Assembly (NCBI GenBank): GCA_031425035.1
Contig: JANPIN010000016.1
Location: 62,001 to 126,000, forward strand
Length of the DNA stretch: 64,000 bases
Reading direction: 5' to 3'
Source of the DNA: M3007 sp031425035
Lineage (GTDB): Bacteria > Bacteroidota > Bacteroidia > Chitinophagales > Saprospiraceae
Below, piece by piece: positions 52,165 through 60,236 of the stretch; position 1 is the stretch's first letter; each line of letters starts with the position of its first letter. The position numbers were made by a program, and so were the translations under genes. The notes below the pieces were generated by a model. That model was not told where the DNA came from and searched no databases. It worked only from the letters and a program-made list of their open reading frames with translations.

Positions 52165-52581
52165 ATGTTCGAATGTGCTGACGGCAGCATTTACCTGGAC
52201 GGAAAATTGCTAGGTACTTTTCCGCGTTTACGGGAGACCTGGATCAACGATGCCGGAAACTATTTCTTCTTATCGGAAGAAACCGCAGGCATCATGACTG
52301 CTCATATAAATGGCCTGACCAACAGTTTTGAAATAGGCGATCTATTGCCCTACAGCGGTTATAGAGGATTTCCTCCTAATCCGGGGTACATTCTGCTGGA
52401 TAAAAACTATCAGCATTTTTTATTATACTCACCAGCTGCAAATTTTTTCATTATTGATGGTAAAAAGTATGCCAGTATGCCGGGAAAAACAAAATTTTAT
52501 TACCTGAAACAATCAAATTCTTTTTGCTGGCTGACTATAGAAGGCCGTAGAATTTACTGGCATAGTGTACAGTTGGGGTAA
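52165..52581 (+). CDS. C-terminal part of the frameshifted secreted protein
   Basis: Open reading in the -1 frame starts as early as 52120; the first ATG is at 52165. The 138 residues contain SIYLDGKLLGTF, GNYFFLSEETAGIM and KTKFYYLKQSNSFCWLTIEG, which are the same kind of G-x-Y-F/DG repeats as in the preceding frame, and it has no signal peptide of its own. The residues before the ATG (SITYNQFGNY) also fit the repeat pattern. I therefore read it as the end of the gene at 51092, not an independent gene. Confidence 0.65.
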   Translation: MFECADGSIYLDGKLLGTFPRLRETWINDAGNYFFLSEETAGIMTAHINGLTNSFEIGDLLPYSGYRGFPPNPGYILLDKNYQHFLLYSPAANFFIIDGKKYASMPGKTKFYYLKQSNSFCWLTIEGRRIYWHSVQLG

Positions 52582-52760
52582 TTATTCTTTATGCAGTTAA
52601 TGAAATTTAAAGCTGCGAGATAATTTATAAAAATATATATCAATGGCGGTTTCGTCCAATTTTTAACTACTTACTGTTCCTAATTTTGCCGTATTAAAAA
52701 CCTGACTATAAACGAAAGCGCTATTTATGTATGAGCCCCTGATTACTTAATACTGCCACC

Positions 52761-53288
52761 ATGAAAATCATCCAAAACAATCTCAGCGGACAAATCTACA
52801 AACTACTGCGTACCGGCCAGGACACCAACGGAGAACTGCTGGAAATGGAAGTCACCTACCGCCCACTGTCTGTAGAGCCGCCAGCGCACTATCATCCACA
52901 GCAGACCGAGCATTTTCGCCTGCTTTCCGGCGAAATGATGCTGCGTATGGGCGATCAGGTCCGGGTTTTTAAAGCCGGCGACACGCTGGTAGTATCGCCA
53001 AATACTCCGCACTCCATGTGGAATGCCAGTTCCGAGCCGGCCGTTTTACACTGGCAGATCACACCCGCGCTGGACAGCGAGTTTTTCTTTGAAACCATGG
53101 CTAAGCTGGCCGTAGCGGGCAAGACCAATAACCAGGGCGTACCGGGTTTGCTGCAACTGGCAGTGACTATGCCGCGTTTTTCCCGGGAATTCCGCCTGAC
53201 GAAGCCGCCTTTTACCGTGCTGCGGTTGGTTTTTGGCCTGCTGGCGCCGGTTGCTTATTTATTGGGATTTAAGGCGGTGTATAAGTAG
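52761..53288 (+). CDS. Cupin-domain protein with C-terminal hydrophobic tail
   Basis: The 175-residue protein has a single cupin_2 domain (about 20-115) with the metal-ligand motif HYHPQQTEHFRLLSGEMMLR and the second motif PNTPHSMWNAS. A C-terminal hydrophobic stretch (FTVLRLVFGLLAPVAYLLGF, 152-171) could anchor it in the membrane or pack against it. The tail is seen in a subgroup of cupins of unknown function. It has no signal peptide. It is separated from the neighbouring AT-rich gene by about 180 bases. Reaction unknown. Confidence 0.85.
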   Translation: MKIIQNNLSGQIYKLLRTGQDTNGELLEMEVTYRPLSVEPPAHYHPQQTEHFRLLSGEMMLRMGDQVRVFKAGDTLVVSPNTPHSMWNASSEPAVLHWQITPALDSEFFFETMAKLAVAGKTNNQGVPGLLQLAVTMPRFSREFRLTKPPFTVLRLVFGLLAPVAYLLGFKAVYK

Positions 53289-53332
53289 TAGTGATTAATT
53301 AATCTTTTGAAAAGCGTGGTATATCAATCATC

Positions 53333-53506
53333 CTAGGGTTCAATTAAACTGCCCGGCGCATAGTTTTTTTTATTCCAGAATTGCCCGGGGTTGACCTTTC
53401 CGGAAAAAGTATTGCTGTAAATGGTTTTGATTTCGGGCGTTTTATTCCATGGAAGTGGATGCTGCCAGGCGTAAGGTAGTCGGGAAATCGCCATCATAAA
53501 CAGGTA
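53333..53506 (-). pseudogene. Possible coding remnant
   Basis: In the minus frame ending at 53333 the last 55 or so codons read as plausible protein (PYAWQHPLPWNKTPEIKT, IYSNTFSGKVNPGQFWNKKN, YAPGSLIEP) with codon usage like neighbours. Further upstream the frame runs into the end of the next gene and becomes nonsense. It may be the C-terminal stub of a deleted gene; the family is unknown. Confidence 0.25.
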
Positions 53507-53549
53507 TGCTGAACTTCCAGAACTCGTCCGGATTCCCCTATCCTGTTTA

Positions 53550-54488
53550 CTAGTCCGGATACACCGTACATTTCCACGACAGCGTGGCCTTGCGCCGGTA
53601 CGCATCCCCATCTTCCACGTTCCAGATCAACTGGGTGGAGTTATACACGTCTTCCGTAATAGAATCGGATTTAATATTGTGCGTACCCGCCTCGAAACGC
53701 AGCGGAATGGCGTCATAACCGTCCATACCGATCAACTGGCTGCTCCACATTTTCTCGGAAAAAGAGCTGGGCCCGGTACAGGGGTTGATGGTCACCTTCA
53801 TCGGGTTCACTTCCCAGGCCTGAAAATCCAGGAAAAGGTCAAAACCAGTAGGCAGAATGTTTTTATACCCCTGGAAATGGCTTTGGGTAGGAAGGTCATG
53901 CATACCGGTCGTTTTTCCAAACACCCGGTCAACGGGCGTCCATTCGGCCGTCATGGTCCCACAGTCATAAGTGGAATTGGCTATACCGCCGGCTTGGTAA
54001 TAGATCTCGCCCAGGAAATATAATTCCTTGTAAGCTTCAGGAAATACGGAGGCCGGCGCGGGTTTAAGATCGCCCCGAATAGTAATATTGCCATCCGCTT
54101 TTTCTATTATGTCGCTGCTCAAGCCACCGTGCGGCCGTACACAGTTAAATTCAATCAGCCATTTGTACAACGTGCGGGGGGCACTGTGGGTGCCAGTGGA
54201 ATGCACCACCACATCGCCGTTATCCGGCACGTCGACTGCCTGAGCAACGCAGATGATCAGGGCGCTCGACCACTGTTTCACGATCAGTGGCGAGTTGGCC
54301 ATGGTCACTGTGCCCCTGGCATCGGGGAATTTCCCGTAAATGAGGAGTTCTTCGTCCTTTTCATCCACCAGCAGGTAATCGATGCGGTTCGTGGGCGGCG
54401 GCGGAGCCGGCTCGATTTCGGTTTTTTCACAGGCGTCACAGCCCATTAAAAACAGGATGGAAACGGTAATCAAAAAGATGTTTTTCAT
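53550..54488 (-). CDS. Lipoprotein of unknown function
   Basis: The 312-residue product is a lipoprotein (LFLMGC, Cys near 17) with a Pro-rich linker (EPAPPPPTNR). An Ig-like TIG/IPT-type segment seems to follow (about 36-115, IDYLLVDEKDEELLIYGKFP and TVTMANSPLIVKQWSSALIICV, each within one strand pair), then beta-rich sequence without a family I recognise. Six or more Cys residues in the mature part suggest disulfides or a compact surface domain. Neighbours are a cupin on one side and a lipocalin-like lipoprotein on the other. Confidence 0.75.
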   Translation of the reverse strand: MKNIFLITVSILFLMGCDACEKTEIEPAPPPPTNRIDYLLVDEKDEELLIYGKFPDARGTVTMANSPLIVKQWSSALIICVAQAVDVPDNGDVVVHSTGTHSAPRTLYKWLIEFNCVRPHGGLSSDIIEKADGNITIRGDLKPAPASVFPEAYKELYFLGEIYYQAGGIANSTYDCGTMTAEWTPVDRVFGKTTGMHDLPTQSHFQGYKNILPTGFDLFLDFQAWEVNPMKVTINPCTGPSSFSEKMWSSQLIGMDGYDAIPLRFEAGTHNIKSDSITEDVYNSTQLIWNVEDGDAYRRKATLSWKCTVYPD

Positions 54489-54515
54489 AACCGGGAAGTT
54501 AAAATGTAAAAGACA

Positions 54516-54538
54516 GCCCGGCCGCCAGATGGCCGGGC
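54516..54538 (-). terminator. Terminator of the lipocalin-like gene
   Basis: GCCCGGCC (54516-54523) pairs perfectly with 54531-54538 around a 7-base loop. On the minus strand the stem is followed by TGTCTTTTACATTTT, a reasonable intrinsic-terminator tail, 27 bases past the stop at 54566. Confidence 0.8.
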
Positions 54539-54565
54539 CGCTTTCAACAATCCAATCTATAATTA

Positions 54566-55006
54566 CTAGTCGCGTTCGGCTTTCAGGATGTAGCGTTCGC
54601 CATCGAGCGTACCCGACAGTTCCAGGTCATCCCCAGCCAGGTCAAAATCGAATTGCAGGTGTTCCCCCGCCTCATTGACCAGGTCGATTTCCTTGTCTTC
54701 CACATCGACCGTGTAATCGCCGGTTTCGGTTTCGGTGCTGCCGTCGGCAAAGTGGATGGTCCACTTGAAGTCGCCATCGGCGCCGGTATAGGCCTCAAAT
54801 TCCATTTTGGAGCTGTTGATTATGGAGCCCTTGACTTCCACACCGTCGATAGTGAAGCTCTTTATTTCCCAGTCGCTCACCAGTTGCTCGCGTACGGTCG
54901 GTTTCGGTGCTTCGACTTTATCTTTTTTGCAGGAAGTGAGGCTGGGCAGGATCAATAAGAAAAGGGCGAAAGCCAGGAATTTCGAATTCAAAATTGCATT
55001 TTTCAT
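54566..55006 (-). CDS. Lipocalin-like lipoprotein
   Basis: The 146-residue protein has a lipobox (LPSLTSC, Cys near 26) and then a single beta-barrel-like domain (about 38-146): LVSDWEIKSFTIDGVEV, GDFKWTIHFADGSTETETG, DYTVDVEDKEIDLVNEAG and LELSGTLDGERYILKAERD. This is the layout of the lipocalin-like (DUF4923/DUF5004-type) lipoproteins frequent in Bacteroidota. They bind unknown ligands in the envelope. A strong hairpin follows the stop. Confidence 0.78.
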   Translation of the reverse strand: MKNAILNSKFLAFALFLLILPSLTSCKKDKVEAPKPTVREQLVSDWEIKSFTIDGVEVKGSIINSSKMEFEAYTGADGDFKWTIHFADGSTETETGDYTVDVEDKEIDLVNEAGEHLQFDFDLAGDDLELSGTLDGERYILKAERD

Positions 55007-55076
55007 TTTAAAAGAAGTGTTACTGTGTGTGTGAAGATGGTTAGTTGAAAAAGAGCGTTTCTGGGGCCGGTTCCGC

Positions 55077-55184
55077 TTAAGAACCGATTTTTTTCAGGAG
55101 CCGAATGCCGCGCAACAGCGCGACCAATCCCGCTCCGCTCACGGCAATGACCGTCAGCAGCAGCATATTTTCAAAGATGTTCAT
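55077..55184 (-). CDS. 35-residue single-pass membrane peptide
   Basis: The ATG at 55184 overlaps the stop of the upstream small gene in ATGA, and the frame ends at TAA 55077. The product MNIFENMLLLTVIAVSGAGL continues to VALLRGIRLLKKIGS, a single transmembrane helix with a basic C-terminus (K, R and K near the end), so its N-terminus likely faces outside. Translational coupling and the strong hydrophobic pattern argue for a true gene despite its size. Function unknown; it may be part of a small complex with the peptide encoded immediately upstream. Confidence 0.6.
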   Translation of the reverse strand: MNIFENMLLLTVIAVSGAGLVALLRGIRLLKKIGS

Positions 55185-55387
55185 AGTTGATCAAAATTAG
55201 CCCGGTACCAGGCCTGGCCGTTGGGAATGGCAGCACCGTTATAAGTCCGCTCATACGCCTCCGCCAGGGAAGTTGGTGCAGCCGGTATGGCGTTCAACAG
55301 GGAGGCAAGGTCGGCCTTCGCAACCGGCTGGGTATAAACTGCCGGGCTTAACATGGCCATGTTAAGCAAAAAAATCAGGTATTTCAT
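55181..55387 (-). CDS. Small secreted peptide
   Basis: A 68-residue product with a signal peptide (KYLIFLLNMAMLSPAVYTQ) and a 48-residue mature part (LASLLNAIPAAPTSLAEAY, RTYNGAAIPNGQAWYRANFD) with no Cys. It overlaps the 35-residue membrane peptide gene downstream by 4 bases. No family recognised. Confidence 0.6.
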   Translation of the reverse strand: MKYLIFLLNMAMLSPAVYTQPVAKADLASLLNAIPAAPTSLAEAYERTYNGAAIPNGQAWYRANFDQL

Positions 55388-55446
55388 GATGATAAATTAA
55401 AATGTAATCGGTTTTTGGTGGAGAGCTATGCCCTCCCGGTGCTCCG

Positions 55447-56040
55447 CTACATCGTCGGCGGCAGCGGATTAGGCACCACGTTGTTCACCGGCGGCAGCGA
55501 CTTCAGGTAGGCAAACATGGCCCGCAGATCCTCATCGTTCATCGCCGCCGCATTGGGCCAGGGCATGGGGGGCAGCAACGGACGGGTGCCATCCATGCCT
55601 TTCGATTTACCCTCGCGGAGAGCTTTGAAAAACTGCGCCTCCGTCCACGCGCCGATGCCCGTATCATCGGGCGTCAGATTAGCGGCGAAGGAAGTGCCCC
55701 AGGGACCAACGGCCGCCGTCAGGCTGGGACTGAACAACACCCACTGTCCCGGCTGGATCATCTTTTTATCGGTGATCGCAGGTAGCGCTTCTCCGGCGGG
55801 ATGGCCGGACATCAGGCGTTTCGGATCGGGTGCCGGACCCATGGCGGTCATGATTTTTGGGGAATGGCAGTCATTGCAACCGGCGATGGCGACGATGTAT
55901 TCACCGCGTTTGACCTGGTCGGCCGTGGAGCTGCTGGTACTGACCTGACCTTCCACGGTCGTGGGAGCAGCTTGTTCGGTGCAATACGACAGACTCGTAA
56001 TTAAAGCGGCGCCGATGGCCACTAAGAAAGATTGTTTCAT
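55447..56040 (-). CDS. Exported monohaem cytochrome c
   Basis: The ATG at 56040 gives 197 residues with a lipoprotein-like signal (VAIGAALITSLSYC, Cys near 20; hydrophobic segment about 5-18). One haem motif CNDCH is present near residue 56, preceded by GEYIVAIAG, and candidate distal Met residues include M-T-A-M-G and the Met of PPMPWPN. The typical cytochrome c ending DLRAMFAYLKSLPPVNN is present. It likely carries electrons in the periplasm or outer leaflet; no oxidase or dehydrogenase partner is adjacent. Confidence 0.88.
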   Translation of the reverse strand: MKQSFLVAIGAALITSLSYCTEQAAPTTVEGQVSTSSSTADQVKRGEYIVAIAGCNDCHSPKIMTAMGPAPDPKRLMSGHPAGEALPAITDKKMIQPGQWVLFSPSLTAAVGPWGTSFAANLTPDDTGIGAWTEAQFFKALREGKSKGMDGTRPLLPPMPWPNAAAMNDEDLRAMFAYLKSLPPVNNVVPNPLPPTM

Positions 56041-56130
56041 AAAGTGAAAACTTGAAATGAACGGGCAAAGATTGGGTGTTCGACGCATCAGCGCCGGCCA
56101 AAAGTAATGAAAAGTGAAAAAGTTAAAACC

Positions 56131-57474
56131 TTAGAGCTTAACTACTTTGCCCGAATAACAATCCGCTGCCGTCAGGGCGATCACCTGATAAATCCCGGCA
56201 GGCAAAGCGGCCAGATTCAGCAGGTCGCCGGCTTGTAAAGTACGGCTCTCCAGCATTTGGCCACGGGCATCGAACACCTGCACCCGGACTTCCTCGGCGA
56301 AGCTAAAACGCACGGCATCCAGCGTCGGATTGGGCGACACGATCAGCGCCTGCGTCGGCCGGGGACTTGGTTTTACCGCCGAAGAACCAGCGGAATAATA
56401 GTAGTACGTCCGGTCACTCAGCACGTACACATTTTGTCCGGCATCCCAGTTATACGTGCTTTGTGTGGCCAGATTTTCGTCCTCGATATAGGTGTAGGTC
56501 AGGCGCACTTTTTCATCGGGCAAACCCGTCTGCATGGTCGTGGTTTCCTGGTTAATCAGTCGGCCGGCACTATCGTAGGCAGAGGTGGTGACCTGCGTGG
56601 GAGCCCAGTCGTTGACGCCCGGCACCCACTGGTAGCCGTTTTGCTGGATCACCATACCGGCAGGGTTATAAGCGTAGGTCGTGCGGGTGGAAGCGACGAA
56701 ACTGCCGGTACCATCGGAATTATAATCGATGGTTTGAATGAGCCGGTGATTGGCGTACTGCAGTTCCTGTTTACCGGTCGGCAACGAGAATCCGCTGCTT
56801 TCCAGGAATTTTTCGATCAGGGTGTTATCCCCATTCGCATCATACGTGTATTTTTCCACCAGCAAGCCGCTCTGACCGCCAAAATCGAAGGTGGTCTCAT
56901 TTTTCAGCAGGCGGTTTTGCGCGTCGTAGGTGTTTTTCGTGGAGAAAATAGTCACCCAGTTCACGCCGTCCCAACTGAAAACTTTAATGGAATCTACCAG
57001 ATCCAGCGTGTTGCCGTGCGGGAAAACCTGTACGCTGCTTTCCAGTTGCCAGCTCATCGAAAGTGAATCATACACTTCACCCAGCGCATTGACGATCCGT
57101 CCCAGGGCATCGCTGGTCGTGGTTGTCCTGCTGGTCGGTACCCAGGCATTACTTTCAAATACGTCTTCGATTTCGACCCGTACGCCCGTGATCGGGTACT
57201 CGTAACGTATGCGGTTCAACGGCGTGGAATCGGCGGCGGGGGCGAGGGTGTAGTCGACAAAAGTCTTGGTCGAATCCAGGCGCAGGTGATTCGAGCGTAG
57301 TTGCACACTGGATGGAAGCGAAGCGGTTTGCTGCTCGTAACCGGTCTTTTGCAGGAGGGCTTTGATGATCGAAGCAGCGTTTTTCTGCAGATGTGACGGG
57401 TTCTGGGTGTTCTGGGCAAGGGTCTGGCTGATGGCCAGCGTCCAGCAAAGGCCGGACAGAAGAAGATGTTTCAT
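56131..57474 (-). CDS. T9SS-secreted YD-like repeat protein
   Basis: The 447-residue protein has a signal peptide (KHLLLSGLCWTLAISQTLAQ) and a body of recurring Y-x-x-x-G-R-L/N strands (YDAQNRLLKNETTFDFGGQ, YDANGDNTLIEKFLESSG, YDSAGRLINQETT, YNPAGMVIQQNGYQW) similar in style to RHS/YD-repeat shells but shorter and less regular. A T9SS sorting domain (about 375-447: LIVSPNPTLDAVRFSFAEEV, PAGIYQVIALT, GKVVKL) closes it. It would be placed on the cell surface or released. No toxin-like C-terminus is present, so I do not call it an RHS toxin. Confidence 0.82.
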   Translation of the reverse strand: MKHLLLSGLCWTLAISQTLAQNTQNPSHLQKNAASIIKALLQKTGYEQQTASLPSSVQLRSNHLRLDSTKTFVDYTLAPAADSTPLNRIRYEYPITGVRVEIEDVFESNAWVPTSRTTTTSDALGRIVNALGEVYDSLSMSWQLESSVQVFPHGNTLDLVDSIKVFSWDGVNWVTIFSTKNTYDAQNRLLKNETTFDFGGQSGLLVEKYTYDANGDNTLIEKFLESSGFSLPTGKQELQYANHRLIQTIDYNSDGTGSFVASTRTTYAYNPAGMVIQQNGYQWVPGVNDWAPTQVTTSAYDSAGRLINQETTTMQTGLPDEKVRLTYTYIEDENLATQSTYNWDAGQNVYVLSDRTYYYYSAGSSAVKPSPRPTQALIVSPNPTLDAVRFSFAEEVRVQVFDARGQMLESRTLQAGDLLNLAALPAGIYQVIALTAADCYSGKVVKL

Positions 57475-57537
57475 TGTTGAGAAATTTTAAAAAATTGATA
57501 AAGAATGGATTGCATGCAGGAAGTAACCGGCTGGAGA

Positions 57538-58467
57538 TCAGGCGATCTCCATCTGGACGTCGGCTTCCACCTGTGTTTTAAACTGCTGGCTATGCTTGAC
57601 CAGCCATTTTTCAAAAGATTGCATATTTGGATGCAGGGCATAACTCTCGATCATATCGACCAGGCGGTTCGGAATGAACCGGCGCTGTACATCGAACATG
57701 TTGGCCAGTTCTTCCGCGCCGGGAAAACCCAGGCTAGCATACTGTTCGCGTGGAATGTGCTGGTAACGCACCTCCCGGCCCAGCACCCTGCTCATGATCG
57801 CGGCATATTCGGCGCAGCTGCGGTCTTCGCCCACCACCCCGACCGTACGGCCAATGTATTCCAGGGGATGATCGAAAATAGAAGACACCACGCCGCCCAG
57901 GTCTTCCACGCTGAACATGGCCAGTTTCGTATCGCCCTGCGGGAATCCGAAGCAGTAGTGGCCATCCGTGCTTTTTTGCAGCGGGAAGAAATGCAGGAAG
58001 TTCTCGTAATAAAACGCCACGTGGACGAACGTGAAGAACACCTGCCGGCTGCGGGCATAGTTTTCCAAAGCCGCTTTCATATCGCAGTGCGGCACGGCCA
58101 GTTCGCCCTTGCTCAGCGCGTGGTAGTCGGGTAAAGTGCTCATTACAAAATGCCGGATACCGGACTGCTGCACGGCGTCGATCAGGTTTTTACCCTGCTG
58201 GTATTCCAGTTCAAAGTGTTCCCAGAAGTTCGTGACGCCGAAAACGCCGTAGCAGCCGGACATGGCTTGTTTCAAACTTTCCGGGTCGTTCAGATCGCCT
58301 TGTACGACTTCTGCGCCGGCATTTTGAAGAGCGATCGCCTGGGCGGAATGTGCGTTTCGGGTCAGAATACGTACTGCAAACCGGTTGTTATGCAGCAGCG
58401 CCAGGGCGACGCTTCCGCCTTGGGCACCGGTGGCTCCGGTGACCAGAATTATGCGTTGGTGTGACAT
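57538..58467 (-). CDS. NmrA-family NAD(P)-binding protein
   Basis: The 309-residue protein has the Rossmann start ILVTGATGAQGGSVALALL (GxxGxxG, about residues 8-18), GAEVVQGDLNDPESLKQAM and a region with YENFLHFFPL typical of the NmrA-like branch of atypical short-chain dehydrogenases. The catalytic YxxxK pair of classical SDRs is not clear, as expected of NmrA-like redox sensors. It is a cytoplasmic protein that may bind NADP or act as an oxidoreductase. It faces the same direction as the AraC gene, 119 bases apart, and is plausibly controlled by it. Confidence 0.85.
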   Translation of the reverse strand: MSHQRIILVTGATGAQGGSVALALLHNNRFAVRILTRNAHSAQAIALQNAGAEVVQGDLNDPESLKQAMSGCYGVFGVTNFWEHFELEYQQGKNLIDAVQQSGIRHFVMSTLPDYHALSKGELAVPHCDMKAALENYARSRQVFFTFVHVAFYYENFLHFFPLQKSTDGHYCFGFPQGDTKLAMFSVEDLGGVVSSIFDHPLEYIGRTVGVVGEDRSCAEYAAIMSRVLGREVRYQHIPREQYASLGFPGAEELANMFDVQRRFIPNRLVDMIESYALHPNMQSFEKWLVKHSQQFKTQVEADVQMEIA

Positions 58468-58586
58468 GATTTTTAGATTTTAGGCAAACGTTGGGCTGTC
58501 CGGACTTGGGTGCCGGCAGTGAAAATGTTGAAAAATAACGGGTTAAATAGCAGGCGAACAAATCAGCCTGCGGCGTGGTCAGGACC

Positions 58587-59435
58587 TCAACCGAAAGCGA
58601 GTGCCCGGTGCGCGGACTCCACAGTGCTCATGGGTTTCCAGGAAGAAAAGAAGGTGCGGGGATTTTGTCCCGTAAAGTCCTTGAATTCCCGGATGAAGTG
58701 CGATTGGTCGGCATAACCGAAATCGTAAGCCACATCGATCATGCGCGAATCGGGGTTTTGCTGAAGGTAATGAATGGCGTCCCGGAAGCGCACCATGCGG
58801 TGGTATGTTTTTGGACTAAAGCCCAGTTTATCCTGAAAGGCCCGTTGCAACTGGCGTTTACTGACGAATAACTGGTCGCTTAAATCCTCAAAATTACGGG
58901 TCGATGAATGATGTCGGATCAGCCGCAGCGCCTCGGTAAAATAAGGCGGCCGTGTTTCCGCTTCCGGCTGGAGCAAATGTTCGCGTAGAGTGGCAAACAC
59001 GGCTTCCGCCAGTTTTTCGGTCGTGCGGGCATGTTTGGCCCGGGTCAGCAGGGTTTCAAAAACGGGTTGATTATACGTTCTCAAATCTTCATAGCGGTTC
59101 TCGCGCAGCAGGGTAGGGTGTTTGGTCAGCAGTTCCATCGTTTCGGGCAGCAGCACCAGTCCGAATATCAGGGTGCCGCCTTTTGCCTGCCAGTACACCG
59201 GGTTGCCATTGGTCGCGAAACCAGCCAGTTCCGGCATCCACACCTGCTTATCATCGATCAGTATGCAGAAACGCTGGGGCGTCAAATGAAAAACTATTTC
59301 CCAGGAACCGTTGGGCAGACAGCAGTGCACGGGAGATATTTCGTCCATTGGACCGTCGGTAGCGGTGATCCAGATGCCATCGATGAAGGCAGCCAGATCT
59401 TTCGGCGGAGCGATTGTTTCATTTCTGATATTCAT
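58587..59435 (-). CDS. AraC-family regulator with DUF6597-type N-terminal domain
   Basis: Start at the ATG at 59435 gives 282 residues; earlier in-frame codons read across a repeated promoter-like sequence. Residues about 1-110 form the N-terminal sensor (PPKDLAAFIDGIWITA, PDGSWEIVFHLTPQ-like), and the C-terminal third holds two helix-turn-helix units (LSDQLFVSKRQLQRAFQDKL, IDVAYDFGYADQSHFIREFKDF). It lies upstream of the NmrA gene in the same direction. The sequence just before the start (TGCTGCAAAGGTC... to about 59520) is repeated at 59721 and loosely at 60163. Confidence 0.9.
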   Translation of the reverse strand: MNIRNETIAPPKDLAAFIDGIWITATDGPMDEISPVHCCLPNGSWEIVFHLTPQRFCILIDDKQVWMPELAGFATNGNPVYWQAKGGTLIFGLVLLPETMELLTKHPTLLRENRYEDLRTYNQPVFETLLTRAKHARTTEKLAEAVFATLREHLLQPEAETRPPYFTEALRLIRHHSSTRNFEDLSDQLFVSKRQLQRAFQDKLGFSPKTYHRMVRFRDAIHYLQQNPDSRMIDVAYDFGYADQSHFIREFKDFTGQNPRTFFSSWKPMSTVESAHRALAFG

Positions 59436-60236
59436 GGTATTACTACTTGGTGCTGCAAAGGTCGAGGGGGAACTGTCCGGATTAATTGAACAAAAACGAC
59501 ATGTTGAAAAAAAGGGTAATTCCACTGTAGATTGTTTTAGAAAGTGAAGCGGGATTAAACATCGAAGGAGCATCCGGCTTAGCACAATCAAGCTTGTCCA
59601 GACTATTATTGGCCTCCATTTTCCGGAGACGCAGGTAAGAAAAAAAGGTTACAAGCGCTGTGTTGGCTTAAAATCCCTTTATTCCTAAATAGTCCGTATA
59701 AGTACGCAGTGGTAAATTGATGCTGCAAAGGTCAGGGGCTTTCTGTAGTTGGAATAGAATAAAAACGACAAGATGAAAAGCGGGTAATTAGGTATTGAAA
59801 ACCCGGCTATTTCACATTATACGTCCCTGCATCCCAACTATAATTTTTGCAGCAGAGACAGGCGATGAAATCCCGAGGTTGCAGGGGTTGCCGAAATATT
59901 TTACAAAATTCCTTTTTATTGTTCCGCTCAATGGGCGACTTTCTCACTGCCCCTAACTCAGCCGGACAGACTAATACACGGTCATGCCAGACGATTTTAG
60001 ATTTTCAGCAGACGAACGGTTTCTTCCGGTTAAAAAACCGGATTCCTTTTTTAATTTTAAGAAAAAAAACCGGAACCCGCTCAAACGGCGCAATGGGTAG
60101 TTCACAGGCGTAGAGTGGCAGACATAGCAGCTGGGCGGCGGCGTATTTCACCGGCCAATTAATGCCACAAAGGTCACCGGCAGTCCACACTGCACAGGAG
60201 ACATATCACGTCAAAAAGCGGATAGATCGCGTAAGT
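59436..60236. other. 800-base gene-free stretch with repeated leader-like segments
   Basis: No convincing gene is seen. The segment 59451-59522 (TGCTGCAAAGGTCGAGGGGG to GGTAATT) recurs at 59721-59789 with conserved AAAAACGACA and GGTAATT, and a weaker copy begins at 60163. Between the copies the DNA is AT-rich in parts and degenerate. It looks like remnants of duplicated regulator genes or their promoters. No tRNA or structured RNA was recognised. Confidence 0.6.

Noticed and set aside
56131..57474. RHS-type polymorphic toxin
   Set aside because: YD-like strands are few and irregular, and the C-terminus is a T9SS sorting domain rather than a toxin domain; no immunity gene follows.
59847..60113. 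An 88-codon plus frame in the 800-base gap
   Set aside because: Basic, low-complexity, with no coding-like pattern, and surrounded by degenerate repeats.
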